Of a stretch of 37,264 nt of DNA, positions 13,054-24,292 are shown piece by piece. Numbering within the stretch: the stretch's first letter is position 1; each line of letters opens with the position of its first letter. The notes beneath the pieces were generated by a model. That model did not search any database. It saw only the letters and a program-made list of their open reading frames with translations, and was not told the origin of the DNA. Position numbers and translations under genes: made by a program. The DNA comes from Rhizomucor pusillus (Eukaryota; Mucoromycota; Mucoromycetes; Mucorales; Lichtheimiaceae), in the NCBI GenBank assembly GCA_900175165.2, contig FWWN02000369.1:1-37264 (forward strand), written 5' to 3'.

Positions 13054-15131
13054 CTATGAGAGGATCTCTCTTCCAATGATGCGCAGATTGCCACGCGGAC
13101 GGACGTCGTCAGTCAGCTGTAAGAATCGTATCGTCAGTGCAGAAGACGAATTACATGATTTTGAAAGCACTATTTACCTGGTAACAACCATGAACGCGGA
13201 TCTCTTGGAGATGAGGACAGTTATCGATCAACTCCTTCAGGACGAAATTGTCCATTGCACGGACAAAGCCAAAGTTAGCCTGATGGAGTGAAGTGCAACC
13301 GATTCCTTCGAATCCTTCTCCAGCGCCAGCAAGAACTTCCAATCCATTTGCTGTGATGTTGTCCAGACTATGCAAGTTGATGTACTTCAAAGTCTTGTGA
13401 GAGTGTCGAACAATCTCCTTCAGGGCTTCGTCATCAACTTGTAGACATCGAGAAAGGTCCAAGCAATCCAAACCACTCTTCTCTTTTTCCTTCCAGCCCT
13501 TGAACAACTTTTGAACGCCTTCTGATGTAATCAGTTCACATTGGGTCAATGATAACGAGCTCAGTTGGGGGCAGTAGGGCAGCAATCCTTTTAGCAAGGT
13601 ATCATCATCGAGCAAAGAGCAACCCCGCATTGCAAACACCTTCAAATTGTTTCCGATCTTGCTGAGCATATCGATAGTTGACTGGGACGTTGGTTGCTGC
13701 TGTTTCGCATCAGGATACTCCAATTCGAGAGATTTCAACTTGCGAAGTCTGGCTATTATCTCCAACCAGTCGTCCGTGAGTTTCGACAGGTGTTTCAATC
13801 TGAGATGCTTGAAATTGGGGCAACATTTCACGAGCTCTTCTAGGCAATCCTTATCAAATCTCGCAGTGTCTGTAATCTTGAACGTTTCCAACCTAGAGCC
13901 GATATTTCTAAAGAAGCCGATCCAGGCCTCCTTGGTAACGAGGAACGGTCCCGAAAATTCGACAGATCGTAAACGATGCAGACGGTCGCCGTAGAAATCA
14001 ATAACCTTGGATGTAATGCGACCGCAGTAAACTAATCTCAGAGTTTGCAAATCTGGGCAGAAGTGGGCGACATTCATTAAGCCATTCTCATCGACGTCTA
14101 AATTTCAAGATAAGTTCGATGCTTCACAGTTGTCAAAGCTCTCAAACATACTTGTGCAATCGTATAAATTGAGATTTATGACGCGAGGCTCCATGAAGAG
14201 TCGTGCAGTTTGATTTGTGAGTTTCCGGTTACGACAGATAATCTTGGCTACTTTATCCATGCTACTGAAGCTAATTTCACCAAGTGCTTCAACATCATCA
14301 ATGTATTGCGCCACGATCTAAGTTATGTTGTCAGTTATAGCTTAAAATACAGAGCGTTATTCTTGGACGTACTTCGATACAAATATCTTGAAGACTTGGT
14401 ACTTGCAAATAATCACTGGAGGATTGAAGCATTCGACGTTTCTTTGCAGGCGATTTCCTCTTGGGTTTGGGGTTCTTCCCAGCCAGGCAACGGGGACATA
14501 CGCTGTCTAATTCGACATCTGGCGTGGAATTTGCTGGACGAGCGAATCTGCTCTTGCATTTTTGACAAAAGAGCACTCTCGTACGTCCTGGTTGTGCGCG
14601 GCGAGACGGTCCAGGGCGTAAATCCCAATCGTCCTCGTCGTCCTCGTCGTCATCATCATCATCGTCCTTATCACCCTTCGCCTTGCGTTTTTTGGAGGAG
14701 GACCCCGTCTTTCCTGAAGAGGCTTTTGCTGTCGCTGCAGATGCTCTTTGGGCAGCTGCTCTTGTTCTATAAGGCGTGTACAGAATCCCGACGGTTTCGG
14801 TTGACGATGTCGCAGCGTCTGCTGCGGAAGACGAAGCTGCAGAGTTGTTCGACTGTTCCTGAGTAGCCTCTTGCTCATTCTCCGTTGCGTTTTCTTCTGT
14901 TCCTTCCCTGTCGTTCCTAGATTCTTCTTGGCGTCGCTGGCGAGCTTCTCGAGCTGCCCGTCGATTGCGATTCTCAACCCTAATGCCGAGTTCCTGAGGA
15001 GATGTCAGCACAGAGACCAGATCAACGTTTTGAAAGTCAACCATACATACACGCAGGAAGCTAGTAAGAGCAGAAGTTGGTCCACGGACGTTGTTTGTTG
15101 GTAGATTCTGCTGATCGTTGTTTGCAGACAT
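13054..15131 (-). CDS. RAD7: Nucleotide-excision repair factor Rad7 (zinc ribbon plus LRR)
   Basis: Rad7 with Rad16 forms NEF4, which scans non-transcribed DNA for UV damage and has Elongin-Cullin ubiquitin-ligase activity. Exons 15131-15051, 14993-14373, 14317-14152, 14097-13178, 13116-13054 (616 aa). The N-terminus has the Rad7 signature NNVRGPTSALTSFLR, then basic/Glu-rich and a poly-Asp stretch (about 137-150). A C4 zinc motif CQKC...CPRC sits at about 170-196. The region LQDICIEIVAQYIDDVEALG is restored across intron 14318-14372. About ten leucine-rich repeats follow. The last exon (63 nt) is missed without splicing: it replaces a false end in intron 13117-13177 and gives the conserved tail GNLRIIGREIL. 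Start 15131 is the only ATG before the signature; upstream in-frame sequence has no ATG. Confidence 0.93.
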
Positions 15132-16401
15132 TTCTACGTCGGCTGAAGAAGAGAAAAATGTCGACAAAGAATGCCCCTTATGCGATGACCGTCATCAATT
15201 GACCAACTCAGCCACGATGCTCCGCATACATCGCAAACGGACATCTCTCGTAATTTCATTATGCCTCGTTTGCCAATCTCCTCTTAACACAATAGATGAA
15301 TTGCATAATTATACGCATATATCAATGCTACTTCAGCTATGCATGCCCCATAAATGCGAAAAGAGACCATTACATATTCAATAATACGGACAGACAAAAC
15401 CTAGCTAACATTAGCGTAGTTTCCCTCGGGTCCGAATGTAATTGCTAGAGCCATGCTATGCATATATCGTATATCTTGTAATTAAATGGACAAATTCTTT
15501 GCTTACAAGAAAAGCGTAGGCTGCCATTTCTCAGTGTTCATGGATAGATAGCAATCGTATGTAAGGCACAATCTAAGGTATATTGGTCAAAATAATAACA
15601 ATATTCGTGTAAACTTCAGCTGACAGCAGGACTATATATCTGTCCAACCCAAATCGCAGTGCTATTGAGTTGTGCCGCATAAAACTGAATGAGAATGATT
15701 TCGTCGGTCAAAGCAGGCTTACAAGTGCTTATTTGTTGATTGTATTTATTGATAGTATCCCTGCTGTTCCTTGATGCTCTGTACAAATAAGCGCAGAGGA
15801 AGTTGGATGGATCATGCAAGGATTCCATGATTTGCACCGCAATCATGATTTTTAATGAAAAGAAGTTCTCTCATCAATGTTAATACTATTTCTTCGCTTG
15901 TACTCTAGTCTTATTGTTTTCGACAGTCAGCTATCATACAGTGATGATACAAAGGAAAATATACACGAAGTGATTAGTGATATAAGTATCACAGAACTGA
16001 GTATCTGCGATGAAGACTTTAACCAAGGCTGTTCCATTTATTGAAATATAAAGTGGAGCGTCTGGAAAATCGCATAGTATGGACTATGATACTACGTAAC
16101 TGTGTGTCTCTGTTGATCTTTTCAATTTATTCTCATTGCTTCAAGTTACACCGCTTCGGCAATATGTAGAGAATTTGAATTGACGAATCACTGCAATGTC
16201 TATCAAATTAAAAAAAAAATCAGGCTACTGTAGCAATGTCTTGGTGCTAGAAAGTAGTAGTGTCTCAGTGCAAATGGTTTTGCGTTTGTCTTGTGATATG
16301 TGAAATGTCATGCAGAGATTAATCAAATTCTAAACTCCTGTGAACCCCGGAATTCACGACTCGGTGTTCCTGAAGTCAAGCCCCAATGATCATTCCGCGT
16401 G
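15132..16401. other. 1.27-kb intergenic region between RAD7 and FHIP
   Basis: Divergent upstream region, AT-rich. It holds a 76-codon ATG ORF on the minus strand (15846-15616) and a Cys-containing frame on the plus strand that lacks an upstream ATG and overlaps the RAD7 start (15118-15384). Neither has recognisable motifs. There is an A-run near 16209-16218. No RNA gene or repeat was recognised. Confidence 0.4.
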
Positions 16402-19400
16402 ATGGACTATTTTTCGACATTTAGAAAGCGAATCGTTCCTCAAAAAGCACAACCTACAGCCGCCATGCAGCTGGCTAAGTTCCACAAGTGTTGGGACTAC
16501 GTCCACGTAGGTATCTAGTTACTTGCGAAGCTTTGGGAGCATTGCAGCTATGCTCCTCATCCAGGTCGGTTCAGGGCACGCTGACAATGACATGTTCTGT
16601 TTTGCAGAATATCTTTATCGTCGAAGACCGAAAGACAAACATGCACGTACAGCAAACCGAGATACCCAGCAAGCTTCGACAAATGGTCGATATGCTCGTG
16701 GACGAGGAAGCGAGGCAGGAGGATAACACGACTGGAGTATGCATGGAATACTTTTTGAAGAATGGCGTACTGCAATACCTTGTGAACGTCTGCGAAAAGT
16801 CGGATTATCCAGTTGGTATTCGAGGAGAAGCTATACGTACGATTGCAAACATGGTCGATTTGCTTGACGATCGCTTCCTGGTCCACAATGCCGTACACAA
16901 ACCGACGATCAAATTACTTCGATTTTGCGTCTTGGATGAACGCCTGAGTGATGTATATCACGAGGATCTAGTGGACTTGATGTACATCATCTGTTCCAAG
17001 ATACATGGTTTTCCAGCTCTACTGAATATTTTCTTCCACGATAAGCAATGGTTGACAACACCGCAGAAACCACAAAGACATATCGATCCGACAACAGATG
17101 CCATATCACAAGAGGAATCTTTAAATGGTTCATTGCCATCAAAAGAACAACCGAGGAAACCGGAATACGAGTTTCTACTTTTCACATATCTACTTCGATT
17201 TGTCCATCGCGAAGGAAGAGCCGGTGATTTTGCGCGTACCGGGCTACTATTTATAATGGAAATGGCTACGAATCAGCTTGGAGAATTCATTCTGGAATCT
17301 GATTTTGCAACTATCATGGCGGCCGGCTTGGGAGCTTTGTATTCGCAATTACCACGAAAGTTGGTCATCAAGGACGAAGAAGAGATCAATGCACATCCAG
17401 CATCGTATCTCTTAGGGCAAGACCTCGATCCACGCACAGCACCCTCGGGACTAGGGGTGGAAGTTTCCAGCTCTCCAGAGTTCAAATATCAATTGGATTC
17501 TTTCCTCAAACTCCTTGAATTCTGTCAGGACGTTCTGACGCGCTGTCCAAACCAAGAAATATCGCTGAGACTTTTACAGAGTATCAGAACGATATTCTTG
17601 GAGAATATTTTGTATCCGTCTATACTCGAGTGCTCTGATATTGATGGATCGGCTGTTGCGGTTATCAGCTATATTGATTTGATATTACAAACGCTGCAGC
17701 AAGAAGATTTAGCGGACGTTGTTGTTCGGTTTCTAATGGACGAAAGCGATGATAATGAAAATGGCGGCAGCGAAGACAAAGCAGTAAACAGGAACATGAA
17801 CTCCTCAAATAATGTGTTTGCTGGTATCGAGCTGGCGAATTTCCAGAGCTCACCATATTTTACCGCAGCTGAAAGATTTACACTCAAGGATCTTATTTTC
17901 AGCCGTCTCAAATCAAGCTCCCAACCCACGGTAATTGCAACCCTCAAACTGCTAAGGACACTGATCAGCCAGCACTGTCGCTACTCGCTTCGGCTTTTAT
18001 CTATTTGCCCAGACGATACCCGTCGTGCAACTGATATCGGATCGAAAGCACCATCCACAATTATATCACATCACATCCGCGAAATCGAGCTATACTTTTC
18101 CCTGATCACAGCCATTGACGAGTCTCATGCCGAGGATGCGCTATCTTATGGCTACGAAGAATATCTGCAGGATATCGAATCGTACATGGACAGTGATACT
18201 TGTTACCAGCAAATGACAGGTCTGGTGGGATTCCAGGAAGGAAGAAAAGGCAGCAGAACACCAAGAAGCGAAAGACGCAGAAGTTTCAAGTATAAGCAAC
18301 GCTTCGAAGATGCTAACAAAAGTTTCAACCGTCCTGCCGATTATGGCATCACCAAATCCAAAGCTAAATTGTTTCGACATCGCTTGTTGCCAACTGATCC
18401 ATTGCTGCAAATATTGCTCGGCCTTTTATCACATTTCTTTGCACAGTCTTCTGAACTTAACCTGGCACTGACTGGCGTCATATCGGCATTAGCAATGTGC
18501 CCCTACCGCAGCTTGGAAGGCTGGATTGCTTTCAGGGAAAGCGATCGTACGAACCCGGACGATGTGCTCGTTCTGAATGCAAATGGAAACGCAGCAGAGA
18601 AACTACGGGTCCGTGCGCACGACATATATGCACATTTTGAAGACAGTCAGGTACAGGAAGACCTGGACGACGATGATGACCGATCTTTGGACTATGGACT
18701 GGACCGTAATTCGACCCACATGACAAACCCGACACAGTTCAAGTCGTTTCCTCCATTTTTTACCTTGTTTCGCACGTTGACCCAACAGGTCGATTATTAT
18801 CGCTCAGAAATTGACGGATTTGATAAATTACTCCAAGAACGGCGAAATGGGCTCATGTTCGTCGATGTCCATCCTGTATCGCCCACTGCGTCGGTATCTG
18901 TTAGACGAGGATCTATACATCCAACAACCACGATACCCGAAAACAATGCTGTATCTAGTAGCACGCAGGGAGGACTAGTCGCATCAGCCGGCGCTTCTTC
19001 GCCAAAGAGTGGAGTATTTGGAAGACGTGCATCTGTGTTGCGGCCAACCAACCTTCCACCGCCTACGCCTATGAAATCGATCTCCTCGTCGACAACAGCA
19101 GCGGCAGCAGCGATGGCAGCAGCAGCGGGATCTTTAATGCTCGGCCAGCAAAACAGCCATATCTCGCACTCATACCCAACACTATCCAATCCTATATTGA
19201 CCAACCCGCTGTCTCCTCTAGCAATCCATGCTCGAAGAGCACAGAGTATCCGTATTCAGCCGCTATTCCCCTCTAATTTCGTTACGGAACACGAAGAGCC
19301 TATCTTGGACCTAGATGAAGATGATGAAGACACCTTTGCACCGAGAGCAGCAAACCCGTCACAAACGAGAAAGATGGACAAGTCTACAGAGATTTCTTTG

Positions 19401-19508
19401 TCCACGGTTCTCAACAATGTTGTGATTCTGGAAGAGACAATTAAGGAATTTGTCGCCATCATGCAGGTCCGAAGAAGTCTAGGTATTGATGAAATCCGAT
19501 ACACCTAA
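16402..19508 (+). CDS. FHIP (RAI16-like) subunit of the FTS-Hook-FHIP complex
   Basis: FHIP proteins link Rab5 early endosomes to dynein through Hook and FTS; the Aspergillus member is FhipA. Exons 16402-16506 and 16608-19508 (1001 aa). The intron removes 101 nt so that WDYVH joins NIFIVEDRK, which lines up without gaps with the FHIP2-type N-terminus, followed by TEIPSKLRQMVDMLVDEE and CMEYFLKNGVLQYL. The RAI16-like alpha-helical region runs to about residue 450 (EYEFLLFTYLLRFVHREG, ALYSQLPRKL) and a second conserved block is near 630-700 (LLQILLGLLSHFF, CPYRSLEGW). The C-terminal third has low complexity: acidic DDDD runs, Ser/Pro, and poly-Ala from AGC repeats near 19100-19130, ending with a conserved helix. 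Ordinary codon structure with no break. Expected to act on hyphal endosome transport. Confidence 0.92.
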
Positions 19509-19818
19509 ACAGTTACCCGCAATCTGTATACTATTAAATTGGCTATACTATTTTTTATTTTTCTTTGAGAATTTCCGATTAAAGTGCGTTTTGTGCTAGC
19601 ACTGTCTCTGACAAGGCATCCGGCCTGTTATGCTCCCGATGTCTTGTATTGTACTGTAATGTTAGACAAAAGTTTACCTGGTAACCTCAACTTGCCCATC
19701 CGTTTCACATAGCGCAAGCTGGCGTCAGACGGACAATTTTTTCTCCGTGAGAGACATATACTGTGAAGAGTGCCCACCTGGCCACACACTGCTCTTTTCT
19801 GCATTGTTTCTCGGCAAA
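19509..19818. other. Intergenic between FHIP and the sulfotransferase-like gene
   Basis: A 310-nt spacer. A TTTTTTATTTTTC stretch near 19552-19563 probably belongs to the FHIP 3' end. Nothing else is recognisable. Confidence 0.4.
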
Positions 19819-20579
19819 ATGCCTTTAAAACTAATCGGAGCTGGCTATGGAAGAACTGGTACCGTATCTTTGCGTACACCGCTCAACATACTCGGGTAAG
19901 GTATTAGACTGCACTTGAAGGATTTGTTTGTGGCGTGTATGCAGGAACTTACCGAGCTGGTTGTAGTTACAATGCCCACCATATGCTATCCTTGATCGGG
20001 GATCCTGACTGCGATCCTAGCATGTTTGAAAGAGCATTTGATGATCCCAAGTCGGTCGATTGGGACAAGATATATGAAGGATACGACACAGCTATGGACT
20101 GGCCCACTGTTGCATTCTGGGAAACCTTGAGCGAAAAGTATCCCGACGCTAAAATCATTCTTACGGTCCGAGATGCTGAATCCTGGTACGGGTCTGCTAC
20201 AAAGACAACCTTCTCCAGGATTATGCAGGAGGAATATACCATTGAAGGTTATCCGCCTCACTATATACGGTGCGCAAATATGGCCCGCAAGATTGCTATG
20301 GATGGAACTTTCGGAGGACCCAAGAATATGCGTGACAAGGATGCCATTTGTAAGATATTCAACGAACATGTCGAGTATGTCAAAAACAAGGTCCCAGCAG
20401 ATCGTCTTTTGGTTCTGGAACTCGGCGCGGGATGGGAGCCGCTGTGTGCTTTCCTCGGCAAACCCGTACCTGATATGCCCTATCCGACGCCAAACAGCGC
20501 TGAGGAATTTACTCAGACGATGGCTGAACGAAACTTTGAGAAGATGGCAAAGGCAAGTGCAGCACCCGCTAAAGCATAA
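19819..20579 (+). CDS. P-loop sulfotransferase-family protein (Sulfotransfer_4 type)
   Basis: Exons 19819-19895 and 19967-20579 (229 aa). The N-terminus carries a P-loop-like phosphate-binding motif, GAGYGRTGTVSL, as in the PAPS-binding loop of this family. The core DWPTVAFWETLSEKYPDAKIILTVRD with ESWYGS is the hallmark of the group often annotated as NAD-dependent epimerase/dehydratase or sulfotransferase in fungi and animals. A late motif VPADRLLVLELGAGWEPLC and the Pro-rich segment GKPVPDMPYP are also typical. The acceptor substrate is unknown and activity has rarely been shown for this group. No signal peptide is visible; cytosolic. The intron joins LNILG to GYNAHHM. An AATAAA hexamer follows at 20603. 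Confidence 0.88.
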
Positions 20580-20602
20580 AATTATTGTAAAGTAGATAAG
20601 CA

Positions 20603-20608
20603 AATAAA
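20603..20608 (+). terminator. AATAAA polyadenylation signal of the sulfotransferase-like gene
   Basis: Hexamer 23 nt after the stop codon in an A-rich stretch, on the correct strand for the upstream gene. Confidence 0.5.
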
Positions 20609-20781
20609 GAAACAAAGGGAAAACTTTCTATAGCCAACAGGCCAGAAAAAATTACATTTCCATCTGAAATGATACAGTAGCCAGACATTGCATTCTTTTG
20701 ACTTATGCGGGACACGAGATTTCGAGTATAGCATTCCAGCGATGGAATATCCAGTTTTGGCTTCTTCTTCCTACCCTTGCA

Positions 20782-22387
20782 ATGTCGTCAACCTACTACG
20801 CGCTCATATTCGTATATGTTACTGTATTCTGCCTTTTATTTGTCTCTGCTGAAGCAAGCCGCCTAGATGAATGGCCCCTTGGAAATATCAACCGCAGAAA
20901 AGTCGAACCTTTCAAGGGAAAAGGCAGAATCGACAAGAGACAACCTGTGAGTTCCCAAATAGCATCTTTAAACGAAATATCATATTCAAAACAATTGCAC
21001 AAAGGGCAACAACAACGATACTGCGCAAAGCACAAACAAGCAGCCTCTTGATCTTGTCTATTACTGGGGCCAGGGTGGACGAGAAGAGAAGGCTTTGTCC
21101 CATTATTGCGATCAAGAAGGCGTGACAATGATTGTTCTATCCTTTATAGCAGACTACACAGGCGGAAAGCGGAACTCACCTGTATTGAATCTCTCAGACA
21201 AGTGCGATGATGTTGAAAACTGTGAGCAAGTCGCTCAGGATATCAAGTACTGCCAGCAGCATGGAATCAAAATGTTACTTTCAATGGGAGGGGCAGCGGG
21301 GCCATATCACACGCAATCCTGGGATCCAGATTTGTTGGCTTGGTGGGTTTGGAACAAATTCTTGGCTGGCGAGGACAGAACTTTATCAAGACCTTTTGGG
21401 GATGTAATATTAGACGGTATCGATTTTGATCCGGAATGTAAGTATCTGATTTCTAAAGCCCTCTAGCATGGATTAACGTACGTCTGTGCAGTGACCGACG
21501 GGCGTGGATACGATAAACATATTGATACCCTTCGACACTTGTTCAAGACCGTATATCCTCCTCGCCAATTCTATATCACAGCAGCACCGCAATGCCCTGA
21601 TTTGGATGCTTATGATGGCAACGCAGTATACAACATTCTTCATCCTAGTAGTCCAAAGTATGACTCATATCCTGACATGGTCTTTGTGCAGTTCTACAAC
21701 AATTATTGCTCGGCAGCATCCTTTTCTCCTTCCTCCAAAAACCAGCAACACTTCAACTTTGATGAATGGGACAAGTGGGCTGCACAAGAAACGAAAGGCA
21801 AAGCAAAAGTACTCCTTGGTGTGATGGGAAAGGAAAATCATATGGACACCGGCTACGTCGATTACGAAAAGATGACCCTGATATTGGACAACATTAAAGA
21901 AAAAAGCAGCTTTGGAGGAGTAATGATGTGGGATGCTCGATACGCTTATGATAACCCTGTTCCTGCTCTGAGCGGTATCCAGTACGGTGAAGCCGTAGGG
22001 CGGTATCTATCAGAGCCCGGTACTGCAAAAGTACAGCAGCAAACTATGGCCTTGTTCCGCGAGACAAATTCAGGCCAAGCTCAAGACTTTGGTAGCACCC
22101 CAGTCCTTCCAGTACTGCTAGCCCCTGTTCCTCACACCAGTTCCCGGCTTCCCTGTGCAGGCCAGAATTTCGTACTCCTCCGACCTTCGTCCTGCAGCGA
22201 GCTTGTTCGAAGTTTTGGTGCGGATAGTAACCTCATCAACAATCATTTGAGTCGACTAGGTATCGATCCAGAAGCGTCCCTTGTACCTGGATCGACTGTG
22301 TGCGTGGCAGCTGGGAAGCCCGAAGCTTCATCGCTGGCTATCCAGTATGTTCACAATGGCACTCTGTCTCAATCCCTAGTCTTGTAA
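20782..22387 (+). CDS. Secreted GH18 chitinase with C-terminal LysM-like module
   Basis: Endo-acting chitin hydrolase of the class III (plant/fungal) GH18 type. Exons 20782-20946, 21005-21437, 21492-22387 (497 aa). A signal peptide (about 1-25) ends near VSAEA; a Lys-Arg site (DKRQP) follows and may mark a propeptide. The barrel starts at LVYYWGQ. The SxGG strand is LLSMGGAAG (about 146-154). The catalytic motif DGIDFDPE (about 192-199) supplies the acid Glu, and FVQFYNNYC and GVMMWDARY are later barrel strands. After a short linker, residues about 421-475 look like a LysM fold: a Cys-Ser pair, INNHLSRLGID, and the closing LVPGSTVCVAAG. The start at 20782 is chosen because the upstream frame lacks an ATG and the peptide is an ideal signal. 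Likely role in hyphal wall remodelling. Confidence 0.93.
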
Positions 22388-22733
22388 AAAAAAATATCAA
22401 GCAATGACTAACAGTACAAGAAAATAAAGTATAGCGTGTTTATTGGCATCTGCACCTATCCGTTTCTGAACACTGTGGCTATTCTACCGTACCTAGGGAA
22501 CTAGGAAATTCTATGAACATCCGAAAGAGAAGTACTACCCTTTTTAGGCCGGTCAGCGGGGCCGGGGCAAAAGAACTGCAGGGATAAGACATACATTTAC
22601 TGCAGTGAGGAACTTCATCAGAAAGAAGCATGATGCAACAAAAGAAGGCCTCTAACGAAAAAGAACCCAGTCTGCACCTCAGTTGCTCTTCTTTTTTTCT
22701 TTTTTTTCTTTTTTCTCTCAACACCCAATTACT
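22388..22733 (+). promoter_or_regulatory. Spacer with poly(A) signal and pyrimidine-rich leader
   Basis: An AATAAA at 22423-22428 follows the chitinase stop by 36 nt. A nearly pure C/T tract at about 22684-22719 (mainly TTTTCTTTTTTTTC blocks) ends 15 nt before the next ATG at 22734; such tracts are common in fungal core promoters and 5' leaders just upstream of the start. Confidence 0.5.
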
Positions 22734-24015
22734 ATGTTTATCTTTAAGAAGAAAAAAGTTAACGAGGACAAGGTTTTTCCAGATGACAGCTCCTCAACAA
22801 AGTCTGAGAGAAAGAAAGCACCTTTCGCCGCACTCCCCACCACGCGCTTGATCAGTGAACGGCTGCTAAACGCTGTCGTTGACAAGACCACGATAACTGC
22901 TGCAACACTTTCTCGACCGAATACAGACTACCAACCGGATTTTCTCAACTCTTCCAAATCTTATGTATTATCGAACAAGTATGTTGATCAGTACATACGT
23001 TAAAGCACCTTATACATGCTAACTGGCTAATAGTTCGTCGCAAACGGTCACGGATAGACATGAAGCACAAGATGCTGCTGTTGGCACTGATGACACAGAG
23101 GGGGCGTTTGTATCACAGCTGCATCCCGCCCAAGACACCCACATTGCATCTTGCAGCGAACCAACAGAAAATGAACAATCAATATCTCAGTCAAATCACA
23201 TTGGCGTTTCGGATGCATCGACGCAAGTGACAGAACCTAATAGTTGCTCATCACCCGACGATCCTTGTCAAAAGCTTGACCACGTTCCCGACCTGCCCCC
23301 TGCGACGGCGGAAGAAACGGTATCTACCAGCCCACCGCGCACGAGCACGGAGACTGTGACAGATAGCGGATTTTACGACAACGAAGAGGCTGCAGCCGAC
23401 AGAGGTGCTAGCGTGTATCCGCCAGACAAGATTGAAGATGAGCTCGAATGCTTTACCTATTTCGTTCAGTTGTGTGAGACAGAACCGAGCGAAGACGAAA
23501 CAGTGCATGCAGATATTACCAGCAGCAATCAGAGTCGTACGTCGGAAAAGCGTAAATCACAATCTTTTATTCCTCGCAGGTCACTGCCACCACCACCACC
23601 ACCACCACTGGCCAACTACGTTAATTCCAGCAAGGTTGACTCTGGAAACCATCAAGATTACCGAACGCAAATACAGCCGGTAAGGAAGCGGCACAGCGCA
23701 AGCGAGCGGGAGTTATCATCTCCTAGAAACAAACCAAAAGCAGCGCAAAGGAAAAGGAGCTCCTTGCCCATTCCTACTGCGAAGACGGGCACTTTGCACG
23801 CTGATACCCACTGCGTCAAATTAAAGGCTTGCGCCGTATGCACAGGCCTAGATACAAAGAGGACGACGAGGCTTCCTGTGCATAGACCGCATCTTTCAAG
23901 AGCTTCAAGCTCAAAAACATATACAGCAGAGACCTTAGCAGCCATGAAACGAGACGGATGCACCAAGTTACCAGTGCCTGTAAGTGGGCAACTAAACAGA
24001 AGCTCGATTTGTTAA
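22734..24015 (+). CDS. Hypothetical Ser/Pro-rich protein with polyproline run
   Basis: Not recognised. Exons 22734-22978 and 23034-24015, 408 aa in this reading. The N-terminus is basic (MFIFKKKKVNEDK). The middle is acidic and Ser/Thr/Glu-rich, with a VTDSGFYDNEEAAA segment and DELECFTYFVQLCETEP, the only stretch that looks ordered. A run of eight to nine Pro (near 23584-23610) follows an Arg-Arg-Ser-Leu site and could bind SH3 or profilin. The C-terminal third is basic, with CVKLKACAVCTGL and repeated Arg/Ser sites suited to basophilic kinases. No enzyme domain or membrane segment. The end is uncertain: a strong GTAAGT at 23980 would join a further exon to 24268, adding 49 codons and giving 445 aa, whereas an AATAAA at 24046 fits the shorter form. 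Probably a disordered cytoskeletal or signalling scaffold, which is a guess. Confidence 0.72.
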
Positions 24016-24292
24016 AAAAGCACTGGAAAATATTATACGATCATTAATAAAATTTTGAAAGTCTTTATACTTCAAATTAATGTCATCTATGAATGTTCTG
24101 ATATGACTGAAAACTGTGCAGGAAACAGAGAGGAAAAGTAAGGAGCAGAAGTGGGGACGAAGTCTTCTCGTCGCTGTGAACCGGGATGCTGAAATCACTA
24201 CTCAGCTCCGCATTTTTCATGCGACTTGGAAGTCCAACACACCTATTCCCTTTAGTTCGCTTTCCTAGTCGCTCATTACAAAAGGATCGATA

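Noticed and set aside
15616..15846. A 76-codon ATG ORF on the minus strand in the RAD7-FHIP gap.
   Set aside because: No motif, no splice partners, AT-rich surroundings and ordinary chance length. Kept only as a note in the intergenic entry.
16511..16607. A 17-nt microexon (16548-16564) between introns of 37 and 43 nt in the FHIP gene.
   Set aside because: It keeps frame, but both introns would be unusually short. One 101-nt intron (16507-16607) also keeps frame and aligns without gaps with the FHIP2 N-terminus.
18957..19204. Minus-strand ORF with Ala and Val runs opposite FHIP.
   Set aside because: It is the complement of the AGC/GCA repeat coding for poly-Ala in FHIP, a shadow frame.
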